A DNA stretch of 64,000 bases from Luteolibacter sp044361475 (GTDB taxonomy: Bacteria; Verrucomicrobiota; Verrucomicrobiia; Verrucomicrobiales; Akkermansiaceae), in the NCBI GenBank assembly GCA_044361475.1, contig JBIKIR010000005.1, forward strand, positions 1 to 64,000, in the 5' to 3' direction. Shown here piece after piece: positions 56,701-63,778 of this stretch. Below the pieces are notes generated by a model that did not search any database, had not been told where the DNA came from, and saw nothing but the letters and a program-made list of their open reading frames with translations. Every line of letters begins with the position of its first letter. Position 1 is the stretch's first letter. A program made the position numbers and the translations under genes.

Positions 56701-57526
56701 GGAATCCTCCGACGACGACGCAGAGGACGACATGCCAACCATCGTGGTCGACGCCACCGGCTCCGATGACGCTGAAATCCCCGGCGAAATGACCGGCGAA
56801 CCGGATTGGGAATTCATCGAATCAATCGTCACCGACATCAAGCGCCGCCTCGATGCAATGGGCCCGGTAAACCTCGACGCGATCGAAGAATTCGAAGAAC
56901 TCGAAGAACGCTACAATTTCCTCCGCAAGCAACACGACGACCTGGTCTCGTCGAAAACCGAACTGCTCGAAGTCATCGAACGCATCAACACCGAGACCCA
57001 ACGCCTCTTCGCCGAAACCTTCGCGCAAGTTCGCATCAACTTCCAAACGATGTTCAAGGAACTCTTCGGCGAAAAAGGCCAGGCCGACCTCACCCTGCTC
57101 GACGAGTCCGACCCGCTCGAGTCCGGCATCGAAGTGATCGCCAAGCCACCCGGCAAGAAACTTCAGTCGATCACCCTGCTCTCCGGTGGCGAACGCTCGA
57201 TGACCGCCGTCGCACTGCTGTTCTCGATCTACATGATCAAGCCCAGCCCCTTCTGCGTGCTCGACGAGCTTGATGCCCCGCTCGACGAATCGAACATCAA
57301 CCGCTTTGTGAAGGTGCTCGACCGCTTCATCGATCGCTCGCAATTCATCATCGTCACCCACTCAAAACGCACGATGGCCCGCGCCGATGTGATGTACGGC
57401 GTGACGATGGAGGAGTTTGGAGTTTCCAAACCCGTCGGCATGCGCCTCACCAGCGACGAGGGGCACAAGACCTCAGGCGACGCGAAAACTGCCGCCCAAA
57501 AAGCGGCGCTGCGCCTCGACGCTTAA
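53717..57526 (+). CDS. smc: Chromosome segregation protein SMC
   Basis: A 1269-aa condensin ATPase. N-terminal head with Walker A GPNGCGKSN (about 32-40) and QGQIDQILSSKPEERR; first coiled coil about 170-500; hinge about 505-650 (GFEKGTRNVLNGLDAPDHF); second coiled coil; C-terminal head with signature LLSGGERSMTAVALL and Walker B CVLDELDAPLDE. A very acidic insert (DEDDSFTSESSDDDAEDD and following, about residues 985-1030) sits before the C-terminal head. The start at 53717 gives the family N-terminus MYLKTLEIQGFKSFADKT. Confidence 0.95.
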   Translation: MYLKTLEIQGFKSFADKTVFEFAEGVTGIVGPNGCGKSNVVDAIRWVLGETSAKALRGGEMADVIFNGTEKRKPLGMAEVTLTMADCEQALKVDYNEVSITRRVYRDGKSEYRINNTLCRLKDIHDMLMDTGIGRTAYSIMAQGQIDQILSSKPEERRAVFEEAAGITKFKREKKEALRKLEYTEANLLRVSDVLAEQERRMNSLKRQVAKARRYQALAADTRILDTHLGHRKFIELTAERDELLTSIRGLEVRDTELSMQLPAKEEAVNEARASARVFEGELAEIRQRLNEHRNALNSAEGRIAFNEERKHELESRIRQNREDIQSTRDKLAQQEFDFIAANESLDQLNRHIAEKELRLAEMEERTRGARAEREGLENSLRTSRAEANRTQSLIAAVQAKIESSLAQLEGNRDRARQLADEEQRLNLEMEEGRSEQSRIQSEVETSAAQISELEEAFQSAERAYQHTRGDLDAARTAATESNRTLAQRSARFEAVRQLVESGEGFEKGTRNVLNGLDAPDHFKPAIHGVLASFIEADNDCARAIESALGNHLQAVLVQDQAVAEAIIERLTAKQLGIAAIIPESFVAHAAGTQMEALPEGATAWALDRVKSDKRISGIIERLLDRVLIVPNLATALRLRPNHPGVTFVTLAGVILGGEGTLRGGSTAEGSTSVLELRNEVRTLENEVATLAQADEAARRRVTDTEANLEQLREEVEVARERLQRQKVELSTLQGQLTLATREVENLDTKLENVRWERGELDNRERAAAESRVQLEAELHQSRERLEGLETDARRLQSEADSIVQREGELTNDLNNLRTELAVERRAKQAAEEQQRPMENRLSELREASIRREAEIESFTQRIDDASAENSRLAEECETHRLETEDLEKEIESRSSGRAALLESIESAETELAALRRDLSRINEQKGREEIAATKLDLRLENLNNSIAERYQIDLSNFEPDAHALLASVASQKALQARGGKQTVVAADEDDSFTSESSDDDAEDDMPTIVVDATGSDDAEIPGEMTGEPDWEFIESIVTDIKRRLDAMGPVNLDAIEEFEELEERYNFLRKQHDDLVSSKTELLEVIERINTETQRLFAETFAQVRINFQTMFKELFGEKGQADLTLLDESDPLESGIEVIAKPPGKKLQSITLLSGGERSMTAVALLFSIYMIKPSPFCVLDELDAPLDESNINRFVKVLDRFIDRSQFIIVTHSKRTMARADVMYGVTMEEFGVSKPVGMRLTSDEGHKTSGDAKTAAQKAALRLDA

Positions 57527-57565
57527 GACCGCCAACAAAAAATTCTCCAGACAGGAGAGGGATAA

Positions 57566-57606
57566 GGGGGTGAAGCCACGGTTCGAGGGATCCGTGCTTC
57601 ACCCCC
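57566..57606. terminator. Strong hairpin after smc
   Basis: GGGGGTGAAGCCACGG pairs with CCGTGCTTCACCCCC with one bulged base and a loop of about 10. There is no following T run, so it may be a Rho-dependent stop, an mRNA-stabilising element or a REP-type palindrome. Confidence 0.6.
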
Positions 57607-57634
57607 GATTACCATAAACTCGAAAATAGAAGTT

Positions 57635-57786
57635 GAAACCACGAAACACACCAAGTTTCACGAAAAGCATGGAATACATGCCATGATCGTTTCACCATTT
57701 TGGAAAAGCCATGAAATCCCCCACGGTCTTCTTATTTCGTGTTGTTTCGTGACTATCGTGGTTCCCTCTTCGGAATCTGGGATAAA
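57635..57786. repeat. Dispersed ~152-bp repeat, copy 1
   Basis: This segment and 62118-62271 are clearly related: both start GAAACCACGAAACACAC, contain TTTCACCATTTTGGAAAAGC in the middle and end CTTCGGAATCTGGG. The ends are near-inverted (GAAACCACGAAA against TTTCGTGACT-TCGTGGTTC, with mismatches), as in a small non-autonomous element. There is no conserved open frame. Confidence 0.8.
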
Positions 57787-57852
57787 CTGCGCCCTGAATG
57801 CCGATCGCATCAAAGGCCTGGGACAGGAGATATCACTCCCCCACAATTTGCA

Positions 57853-58605
57853 TCAAACCAACTGCTCGCGTGCGACGGCGGCGGCGAAGTCGCGGTTGAG
57901 TCGGGCGATGTGCTCGACGCTGATTTCCTTCGGGCAGGCGGCTTCGCACTCGTATTGGTTGGTGCAGTTACCGAAACCTTCGGAGTCCATTTGGCGCACC
58001 ATCGCGAGCACACGCTTGTCACGCTCGGGCTGACCCTGCGGAAGATGGCCGAGGTGCGAAACCTTGGCCCCGACAAACAACATCGCCGAGGCATTCTTGC
58101 ACGATGCCACGCAGGCACCGCAGCCAATGCAGGCAGCGGCATCAAAGGCAGCGTCGGCATCGGGCTTGGGAATCAATGTCGCATTCGCGTCGACCGCCGA
58201 ACCGGTGCGCACATCCACATAACCACCAGCGGCAATGATGCGATCAAAGGCACTGCGGTCGACCATCAGGTCGCGTAACACAGGAAACGGATTGGCGCGA
58301 AACGGCTCGATCCAGATCGTGTCGCCATCGGAAAATTTCCGCATGTGCAGTTGGCAGGTGGTCACGCCGCGCTCCTTGCCGTGCGGGATGCCATTGATCG
58401 TGAGCGAGCACGATCCACAAATGCCTTCGCGACAATCGTGATCAAAGTGGATCGGCTCTTGATTTTTTTTGATCAAGCCCTCGTTGACGATGTCGAGCAT
58501 CTCAAGAAACGAGGCCTCAGCGGGGATGCCCGGCGCATCGTAAGTCTCAATCCTGCCTTGGGCCTCGGGCCCGGACTGCCGCCAAACTTTGAGTGTCAGG
58601 TTCAT
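57853..58605 (-). CDS. sdhB: Succinate dehydrogenase/fumarate reductase iron-sulfur subunit
   Basis: A 250-aa electron-transfer subunit of respiratory complex II. The [2Fe-2S] site uses C58, C63, C66 and C84 (CREGICGSC); C-terminal CIGCGACVASC and CTNQYECEAACP carry the [4Fe-4S] and [3Fe-4S] clusters. The sequence belongs to the type with SdhC as the single membrane subunit, common in Bacteroidetes. sdhC and sdhA, usually directly upstream, are not there: 320 bases without a gene precede it. Confidence 0.93.
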   Translation of the reverse strand: MNLTLKVWRQSGPEAQGRIETYDAPGIPAEASFLEMLDIVNEGLIKKNQEPIHFDHDCREGICGSCSLTINGIPHGKERGVTTCQLHMRKFSDGDTIWIEPFRANPFPVLRDLMVDRSAFDRIIAAGGYVDVRTGSAVDANATLIPKPDADAAFDAAACIGCGACVASCKNASAMLFVGAKVSHLGHLPQGQPERDKRVLAMVRQMDSEGFGNCTNQYECEAACPKEISVEHIARLNRDFAAAVAREQLV

Positions 58606-58925
58606 GGGGAAAATTTCTGGTAACGCGTCGATTCAAAGCCAGCGAAATGCCAGCCGAACCACGCCGAAAATCTAACGATCCCTTGCTCGGGGGCTAGGAC
58701 AAAATTTCCATTTCCGAGGTAATTTTGCCAGGCAACCACTTCCCACTTTCACTGTTTTTTCAAACGAATGGCCATGCGGGGTTCATCACCGGATTCCATG
58801 ACGCCTTCGCGTTTGGTCACCCCAAAGCATTAATTTTGAGAGCATCGATGCGAAAAAATCACCTAGTCGCCAGCTCAGCAACGCTTGCAACTTGACGCCG
58901 AGGCATTGGGATTGTTGCTTCCGCC
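58606..58925. other. Intergenic region without a gene (divergent sdhB/panD)
   Basis: This 320-base stretch separates the divergent sdhB and panD genes. I see no open frame of note, no tRNA and no remnant of sdhA. Part of it (58690-58770) is AT-rich, as expected for promoters. TTGACG at 58892 lies upstream of panD, but no convincing -10 follows. Confidence 0.5.
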
Positions 58926-59273
58926 ATGTTCCGCGAGGTCCTGAAGTCCAAATTGCATCGAGCCATGATCACGGGCTCCGATGTTGAATATGAAGGCAGC
59001 ATCGAGATTCCGACCGATCTGATGAAAGCCGCTGACCTATGGGCTGGCGAAAAAGTGTTGGTCGCCTCCATCACCACTGGGGCGCGGCTGGAGACCTATG
59101 TGTTGGCAGGAAAGCCTGGCACTGGCCACATCATGATCAATGGCGGCGCAGCCCACCTCATCAAAGAGGGCGAGCGAGTGGCGATCATGGCCTTCGCACT
59201 CTCAGAAAATCCTGTCACTTCCACTAACCTGCTTTTGGATGAAAAAAACAACATCATCCGCGTTAGCCAATAA
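58926..59273 (+). CDS. panD: Aspartate 1-decarboxylase proenzyme
   Basis: Makes beta-alanine for pantothenate. The 115-aa proenzyme self-cleaves between G24 and S25 (EYEGSIEI) to form the pyruvoyl group. MFREVLKSKLHRAMITGSDV, GARLETYVLAGKPGTGHIMI and NGGAAHLIKEG fit the family, and N-terminal length is normal. It links to the coaC gene of CoA synthesis at 27.2 kb. Confidence 0.92.
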   Translation: MFREVLKSKLHRAMITGSDVEYEGSIEIPTDLMKAADLWAGEKVLVASITTGARLETYVLAGKPGTGHIMINGGAAHLIKEGERVAIMAFALSENPVTSTNLLLDEKNNIIRVSQ

Positions 59274-59368
59274 TCTGCGACACTGGCCGTAAATGGCGAG
59301 CGTCGGCCTCTTCACCATGGCTGGATCATCTCGCTCCTAGTTTTGCGAGGTCAAATAGATTACCTCTT

Positions 59369-59537
59369 CCTAAGGAGGCACGACACTCCTGTCGTGCACC
59401 TCTGCAACATCGAAAGGAAAGAGCAGCACCGACGCCATCGCCGCAGGCGCCCAAGCGGAGTAGGCACCGCGCGACAGCATCGCCCTACCGGCGTCGATCA
59501 CGGGAAGAGCACGACAAGAGTGTCGTGCCTCCTTAGG
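59369..59537. mobile_element. 169-bp MITE-like element with 29-bp terminal inverted repeats
   Basis: The ends 59369-59397 and 59509-59537 are inverted copies of each other with one mismatch (CCTAAGGAGGCACGAC... outward). Each end also contains its own hairpin: on the left GCACGACA, 4-nt loop, TGTCGTGC. The 111-base core has no coding potential. It sits between the convergent 3' ends of panD and the GH36 gene, with no visible target duplication. Confidence 0.75.
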
Positions 59538-59573
59538 CAGCTTCTGCTCCCTTCCCCGCTCAAAATTCCACCA

Positions 59574-61736
59574 TCAGCCGCGGCGAAGGCTGATGACGGT
59601 GGCGAGGAATTCACCGCTCAGGTCGAGTTGCAGGGATTTCCCTTTGAGGCTGCTTTTAAGCCCGGACTTTGCCGGCCAGGCTTCATCGATTTTCCAACCA
59701 CTTTCGGTGAGCGGGATCTGCACCGACTTGGGAAATGCCTTGCCAAAGGTGTGGGCGACGAGGAGCGCGCGCTTGCCGTTTTTCGCGGTGCGCAGCACGG
59801 CTTGCCAGCCTTGCGGGTGACGCCAGCTCTTGCCGGTCTCGCCGTGGAAAGTGGAATGACCATCGCGGATGACCGGATAGACCCGGCGGTAGAATTCCAT
59901 GGCGGACACCGCAAGTTTCCACTGCGCGGGTGAAAGGTCGTGAACCTCGCCCGAGAGGCACATGCGGCCGAGGAAGGTGGCCGCCAGCGAATAGGCGAGG
60001 CGCTGCGCGTTGTCGTTCTTGCGCAGAACAGCCCAGATCTGCGACTGACGTGGAAGGATGAGGCGCTGGACATTGGCGGCAATGATCGGGATTTCGCGGG
60101 TCTCGTGCGCATCGGAAAACGATCCCATCGCGCAGAGGCCCATCATTGAGGGTTCGAGACGGTGACCGCCGGAGGAGCAATTCTCGATGACGAGATCTGG
60201 GAGCTCCTCGCGCATCTTGCGGAAGAATTTCTGCATGCCCTCCAGATGCTGGCGCAGGCCTTCGCCGGGCGACTCCGCGCCATCGACGCCGAAGCCGATG
60301 GTGTCGTTGTAATCGACCTTGAGGTAGCCAAGACCATTGTCGCGAAGGAGATGGATCACCTTTTTGGTAAGATAATCGAAAGTGAAGGGATCGCGGAAAT
60401 CCCAGAAGCGGCGGCTGCCGACCTGCAGCACACGACCATCGCGTTGGAGATGATGATCGCTGAGATCAAAAGCTTTTGACCCCGGATTGCAGACCTCAAA
60501 CTCAAACCAGATGCCGGGGATGAGTCCGTGGTCGCGGATCGCCTTGGTGGTCGCGGCAAGGCCATCGGGAAAGGCGCGTTTTTTGACGATCCAGTCGCCA
60601 TTGGATTGAAGGGCCGCTTCACCCGGCCGCTCTGCCCAGCCATCGTCGATGACGAGATACTTCGCCGGAGTTCCTTGCAGACGCTTGGCCAAAGCCAGAA
60701 GGTTTTCCTGGGTGGGATTGCCCCAGCTCGTGCACCACTCGTTCACCACGATGGGCAGCTCGTTTTCGATCTTCGGAAGATTTGCCAGCGGGCCTTCCTG
60801 CGCGGAGCTGAGGCGCTGGGCGAGTTGGTCGATATCGCCCTTGATGCAACCGATCGTGGCGACGGGCGTGTCGTAGGTTTCGCCTGACTTCAATGTTTTG
60901 AACCATTGCCCGAACTCACGGTCGGCCTGACCACCTGAGAGCGCAACGAAATCGTCCTTGCGGAAAACCTCCATCTGCCACGAACCGGGACAGGAGAGTT
61001 GCGCGCCCCACAGCACTCCGGCTTCACGATCTTCGAGGGCGACGAAGGGAAAAAATCCGCGCACCGGCATCGAGCCAACCTGGCCGAAGCGTTCGCAGGC
61101 GATGCCGTGACCGATCCAAGAGCGCTCGAGTTGCAGGTCCTCGATGCCTTGCGTGTCGAGGCGGCCTTCGGCGCTCCAGGCCGAACGATAGCGATGCACC
61201 AACAATCGGTTCGGTGCGTCATCGCTGGCATAAGGCGTCATGCCGCCGAGTGAGAAACTGCTGAGCATCTCGAGAGTCACCGGTTTTTTGCCGGCATTGC
61301 GAACGCTCACGCGACTGGAAAAAACCGGCACATTCCCCTGCCAAGAAAGTTGATGCTCGCAGCGCAAGCCCGAGGGGTGCTTGAGCGTGGTGATGACGGT
61401 GGTGCTGCCGTTCTTTTTCTGAACCTTCTGACCGATGAATTCGAGAACGGCCGTCGAGTGCCCCGCCCGCATCGTGCGACCTTGGGAAAAAGATCCGCCG
61501 TAAATGTCCTCCATGCACTTGAGTTGCACCAGCGCATCGAGCGACCACGCACGCATCGGTTGCCACATTGCCGGCAGGCCCACGATCTCGACATCCGGCG
61601 GCAGAAACTCGCGGTGCTTCACCGGTACAAGAGACTTCGGATGAAGTGAGAGCTGCGGCGCGCCCTTGCCTTTGGCAGGAACATCGAATCGGACGATCGT
61701 GTCGCCGACGGTGAATTTGGAGAGGAGTTTGATCAT
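59574..61736 (-). CDS. GH36 family alpha-galactosidase-like glycosidase
   Basis: A 720-aa glycoside hydrolase without signal peptide, so probably cytoplasmic. An N-terminal beta-sandwich (about 1-300) precedes the TIM barrel with EWCTSWGNPT, the YLVIDDGW motif, GIWFEFEVCNPGS, nucleophile Asp in YLKVDYNDT (about 471-473) and acid/base Asp in SFSDAHE (about 541-544). ENCSSGGHR between them is typical of GH36/Clan D. The likely substrate is an alpha-galactoside. It is near GH4 and a MelR-like regulator. Confidence 0.85.
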   Translation of the reverse strand: MIKLLSKFTVGDTIVRFDVPAKGKGAPQLSLHPKSLVPVKHREFLPPDVEIVGLPAMWQPMRAWSLDALVQLKCMEDIYGGSFSQGRTMRAGHSTAVLEFIGQKVQKKNGSTTVITTLKHPSGLRCEHQLSWQGNVPVFSSRVSVRNAGKKPVTLEMLSSFSLGGMTPYASDDAPNRLLVHRYRSAWSAEGRLDTQGIEDLQLERSWIGHGIACERFGQVGSMPVRGFFPFVALEDREAGVLWGAQLSCPGSWQMEVFRKDDFVALSGGQADREFGQWFKTLKSGETYDTPVATIGCIKGDIDQLAQRLSSAQEGPLANLPKIENELPIVVNEWCTSWGNPTQENLLALAKRLQGTPAKYLVIDDGWAERPGEAALQSNGDWIVKKRAFPDGLAATTKAIRDHGLIPGIWFEFEVCNPGSKAFDLSDHHLQRDGRVLQVGSRRFWDFRDPFTFDYLTKKVIHLLRDNGLGYLKVDYNDTIGFGVDGAESPGEGLRQHLEGMQKFFRKMREELPDLVIENCSSGGHRLEPSMMGLCAMGSFSDAHETREIPIIAANVQRLILPRQSQIWAVLRKNDNAQRLAYSLAATFLGRMCLSGEVHDLSPAQWKLAVSAMEFYRRVYPVIRDGHSTFHGETGKSWRHPQGWQAVLRTAKNGKRALLVAHTFGKAFPKSVQIPLTESGWKIDEAWPAKSGLKSSLKGKSLQLDLSGEFLATVISLRRG

Positions 61737-61913
61737 GGTTTAGTGCGCTTTGGTTGAAGACCGATATCCCTACTCTAGTGGCTAGGGAAGGCAAGATATA
61801 ATCCAGTGAGCGCGGCATCGCGACACGATACGCCGATATGCCAAACGACTTTCATCCGATCTGGCAGCGATTCTTTTTCGATGCGCTTTTCTGTGCTTAT
61901 CGATCTCGTGACG

Positions 61914-61965
61914 ACATACTCTTAGAGCATTTACATACTCTCAGAGTATTTAGAGCATTTTGCTC
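61914..61965. promoter_or_regulatory. Operator-like cluster of direct and inverted repeats
   Basis: ATACTCT-C-AGAGTAT (61935-61949) is a perfect palindrome; TTAGAGCATTT occurs on both sides of it (61922-61932 and 61950-61960), ACATACTCT occurs twice, and GAGC-ATTTT-GCTC forms a second small palindrome. The cluster lies about 180-220 bases upstream of the GH36 start codon. Confidence 0.5.
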
Positions 61966-62117
61966 ATATCTGTAGTCGATGGGGATGGATCTAGGTGTTT
62001 GGGAAAATGCGGCTTCACCGTATCTCGAATGAGTAACGGAATCCCATGTCCATGGCCGCGTTCTCGCTCGACCGGCTACACCTTTTCACAAACTGCTCTA
62101 AGCCCGAAAACAGCATT

Positions 62118-62271
62118 TGAAACCACGAAACACACGAAAATCAACGAAAGGCATGAGATTTCATGTCACGCTTGTTTCACCATTTTGGAAAAGCCATAAA
62201 CTCCCCCAGGGACTTCTTATTTCGTGCTGTTTCGTGACTTTCGTGGTTCCTTCTTCGGAATCTGGGCTAAA
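62118..62271. repeat. Dispersed ~152-bp repeat, copy 2
   Basis: Second copy of the repeat at 57635-57786, in the same orientation. It differs at scattered positions and by small indels. It lies 56 bases beyond the stop codon of the GH4 gene, as copy 1 lies beyond sdhB, so both copies follow the 3' end of a minus-strand gene. Confidence 0.8.
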
Positions 62272-62326
62272 ATATTGCTGCCGCGATTTGAGGGGGAAGC
62301 TTCAAAGCGCGGATCGTAATTGAGCA

Positions 62327-63739
62327 TCAGTTTCCTGGAAAAATCAGATCCCGCTGGAAGTCGACCATCTCGCGCATCAGACGACGGATGAGCGCTTCGT
62401 CCTTCGGCATGAGGGCATCGAGCTTCATCGATTCGATGAGGAGTTCCTCGTCGTAGTGATCGCAGCAGCGGGCCAGCAGTAGCTGGCTTTGGCCAACGCG
62501 GGCGATCTCGGCGGTGATGGCATCGGGAAAGCGAACAGAGGGTCGGATGACCTCACCATTTTCGATGCGGCAATACATCTCCAGATGCTGGTCGTCGGCC
62601 ACTCCTTGGATCGCACCTTCGTTGCGGAGGTTGAGGTGAACATCAAAGCGCTTGCCGGTGTGGAAAGCTCCGAGAATCTCCGCAATCGGCTCATGGCTGT
62701 GGTGCAGATTCCAGGACTCGGTGGCGCTGAAATCCTGGCGGGCCTCGTTCAGTGAGGCTTGGAGCAACTGCTCGCTGTCGTCATGTCTTTCGCCGTTGAG
62801 CGGATCAATCTCGCCCGCGACCGGCGACACTCCCCAGCGCCTGCCGAAATCATTCATGCGGTCATTGAATACCGGCAAAAACTCGATCGGATGACGCGCA
62901 TTGTTGCCGACATAGACACCATAGCGTGACCACACCGCCTCGCGGAAGGGTCCATCGAAGATCTGCGGCGTGAGTTCATGGATTTCCTTTTGGGTGTAGG
63001 TCCGGTCACCGATTTGCAGCTTGTCGATGAAAACAAAATGATTGTTTCCCGCAAGCTCCACACGAATCGTCGGTATGGTTTTACGCCATTCGGATGTGTG
63101 GACAGTATGAAGCGGAATGAGGCCGAGCGCCCGGGCTATCATGTATTCCGTATCGTGATAGCCATGGCAGAATCCATAAACCCGAATGCCAGGAATGTGA
63201 TCAATGCACGCGGTCAGGGCGTTGAGGGGATTGGTGAGTTGAAGTAGCAGGGCATTCGGCGCGCCCACCTCCGCGAGAGTCTGCGCGATGCCGCGCATCA
63301 CCGGGGCATGACGCAAGGCGCGCACCGCACCGCCGGGGCCGGTGGTGTCGCCGACGGCCTGGAAGATGCCATCCAGTTGGGGATGCGTTGAGTCGTAGCG
63401 CCAGAGGCGGTCGCCACCGACCGCGATCGCGGTGAGGCAAGCTGTGGCTCCGCGCAGCCCTTCTTTCAAATCCGTGTAGGCCGAAATCTTGTGATCGTAG
63501 CCGAGTCTGCGCCGTGCGAATTCACACCACTCGAATACCATGGCGAGGCGATGCTCGTTTAGATCCACGAGGCGGATCTCCGCGCCAGCAAGATCGGGAT
63601 TGAGCATCATGTCCACCACGATGTGGCGGCCCCAGTTGAGTGAACCCGCACCGACGATGGTGAGAACGGGAGCGGCGCTGCTGACTTTGTTTGATGATTG
63701 CATCGCGACGATCATGTCTCTCGCTCGAGCATATTGCAT
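62327..63739 (-). CDS. GH4 family alpha-galactosidase/alpha-glucosidase-like protein
   Basis: A 470-aa NAD- and Mn-dependent glycosidase of family GH4 (MelA-like). Visible are the Rossmann motif VGAGSLNWG, the aspartate of LVDLNEHRL, LTNPLNALT, the metal Cys in GFCHGYHD and the His in ELAGNNHFVF. The start is uncertain: ATG 63739 is the longest, while 63703 (MQSSNKV) leaves more room for a promoter next to the divergent MelR-like gene. Probably hydrolyses alpha-galactosides. Confidence 0.85.
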   Translation of the reverse strand: MQYARARDMIVAMQSSNKVSSAAPVLTIVGAGSLNWGRHIVVDMMLNPDLAGAEIRLVDLNEHRLAMVFEWCEFARRRLGYDHKISAYTDLKEGLRGATACLTAIAVGGDRLWRYDSTHPQLDGIFQAVGDTTGPGGAVRALRHAPVMRGIAQTLAEVGAPNALLLQLTNPLNALTACIDHIPGIRVYGFCHGYHDTEYMIARALGLIPLHTVHTSEWRKTIPTIRVELAGNNHFVFIDKLQIGDRTYTQKEIHELTPQIFDGPFREAVWSRYGVYVGNNARHPIEFLPVFNDRMNDFGRRWGVSPVAGEIDPLNGERHDDSEQLLQASLNEARQDFSATESWNLHHSHEPIAEILGAFHTGKRFDVHLNLRNEGAIQGVADDQHLEMYCRIENGEVIRPSVRFPDAITAEIARVGQSQLLLARCCDHYDEELLIESMKLDALMPKDEALIRRLMREMVDFQRDLIFPGN

Positions 63740-63778
63740 CTTGCATTAGTCAGGGTTTCTCTTGAATAGTCACTTTAG

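Larger units (their letters stand above)
61737..62326. other. 590-bp intergenic region upstream of the GH36 gene
   Basis: No gene was found here. It carries the palindromic cluster at 61914-61965, the second copy of the 152-bp repeat (62118-62271) and presumably the GH36 promoter. TGCTCTAAG at 62094-62102 is an inverted match to CTTAGAGCA at 61921, which may mark the ends of another small element. Confidence 0.5.
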
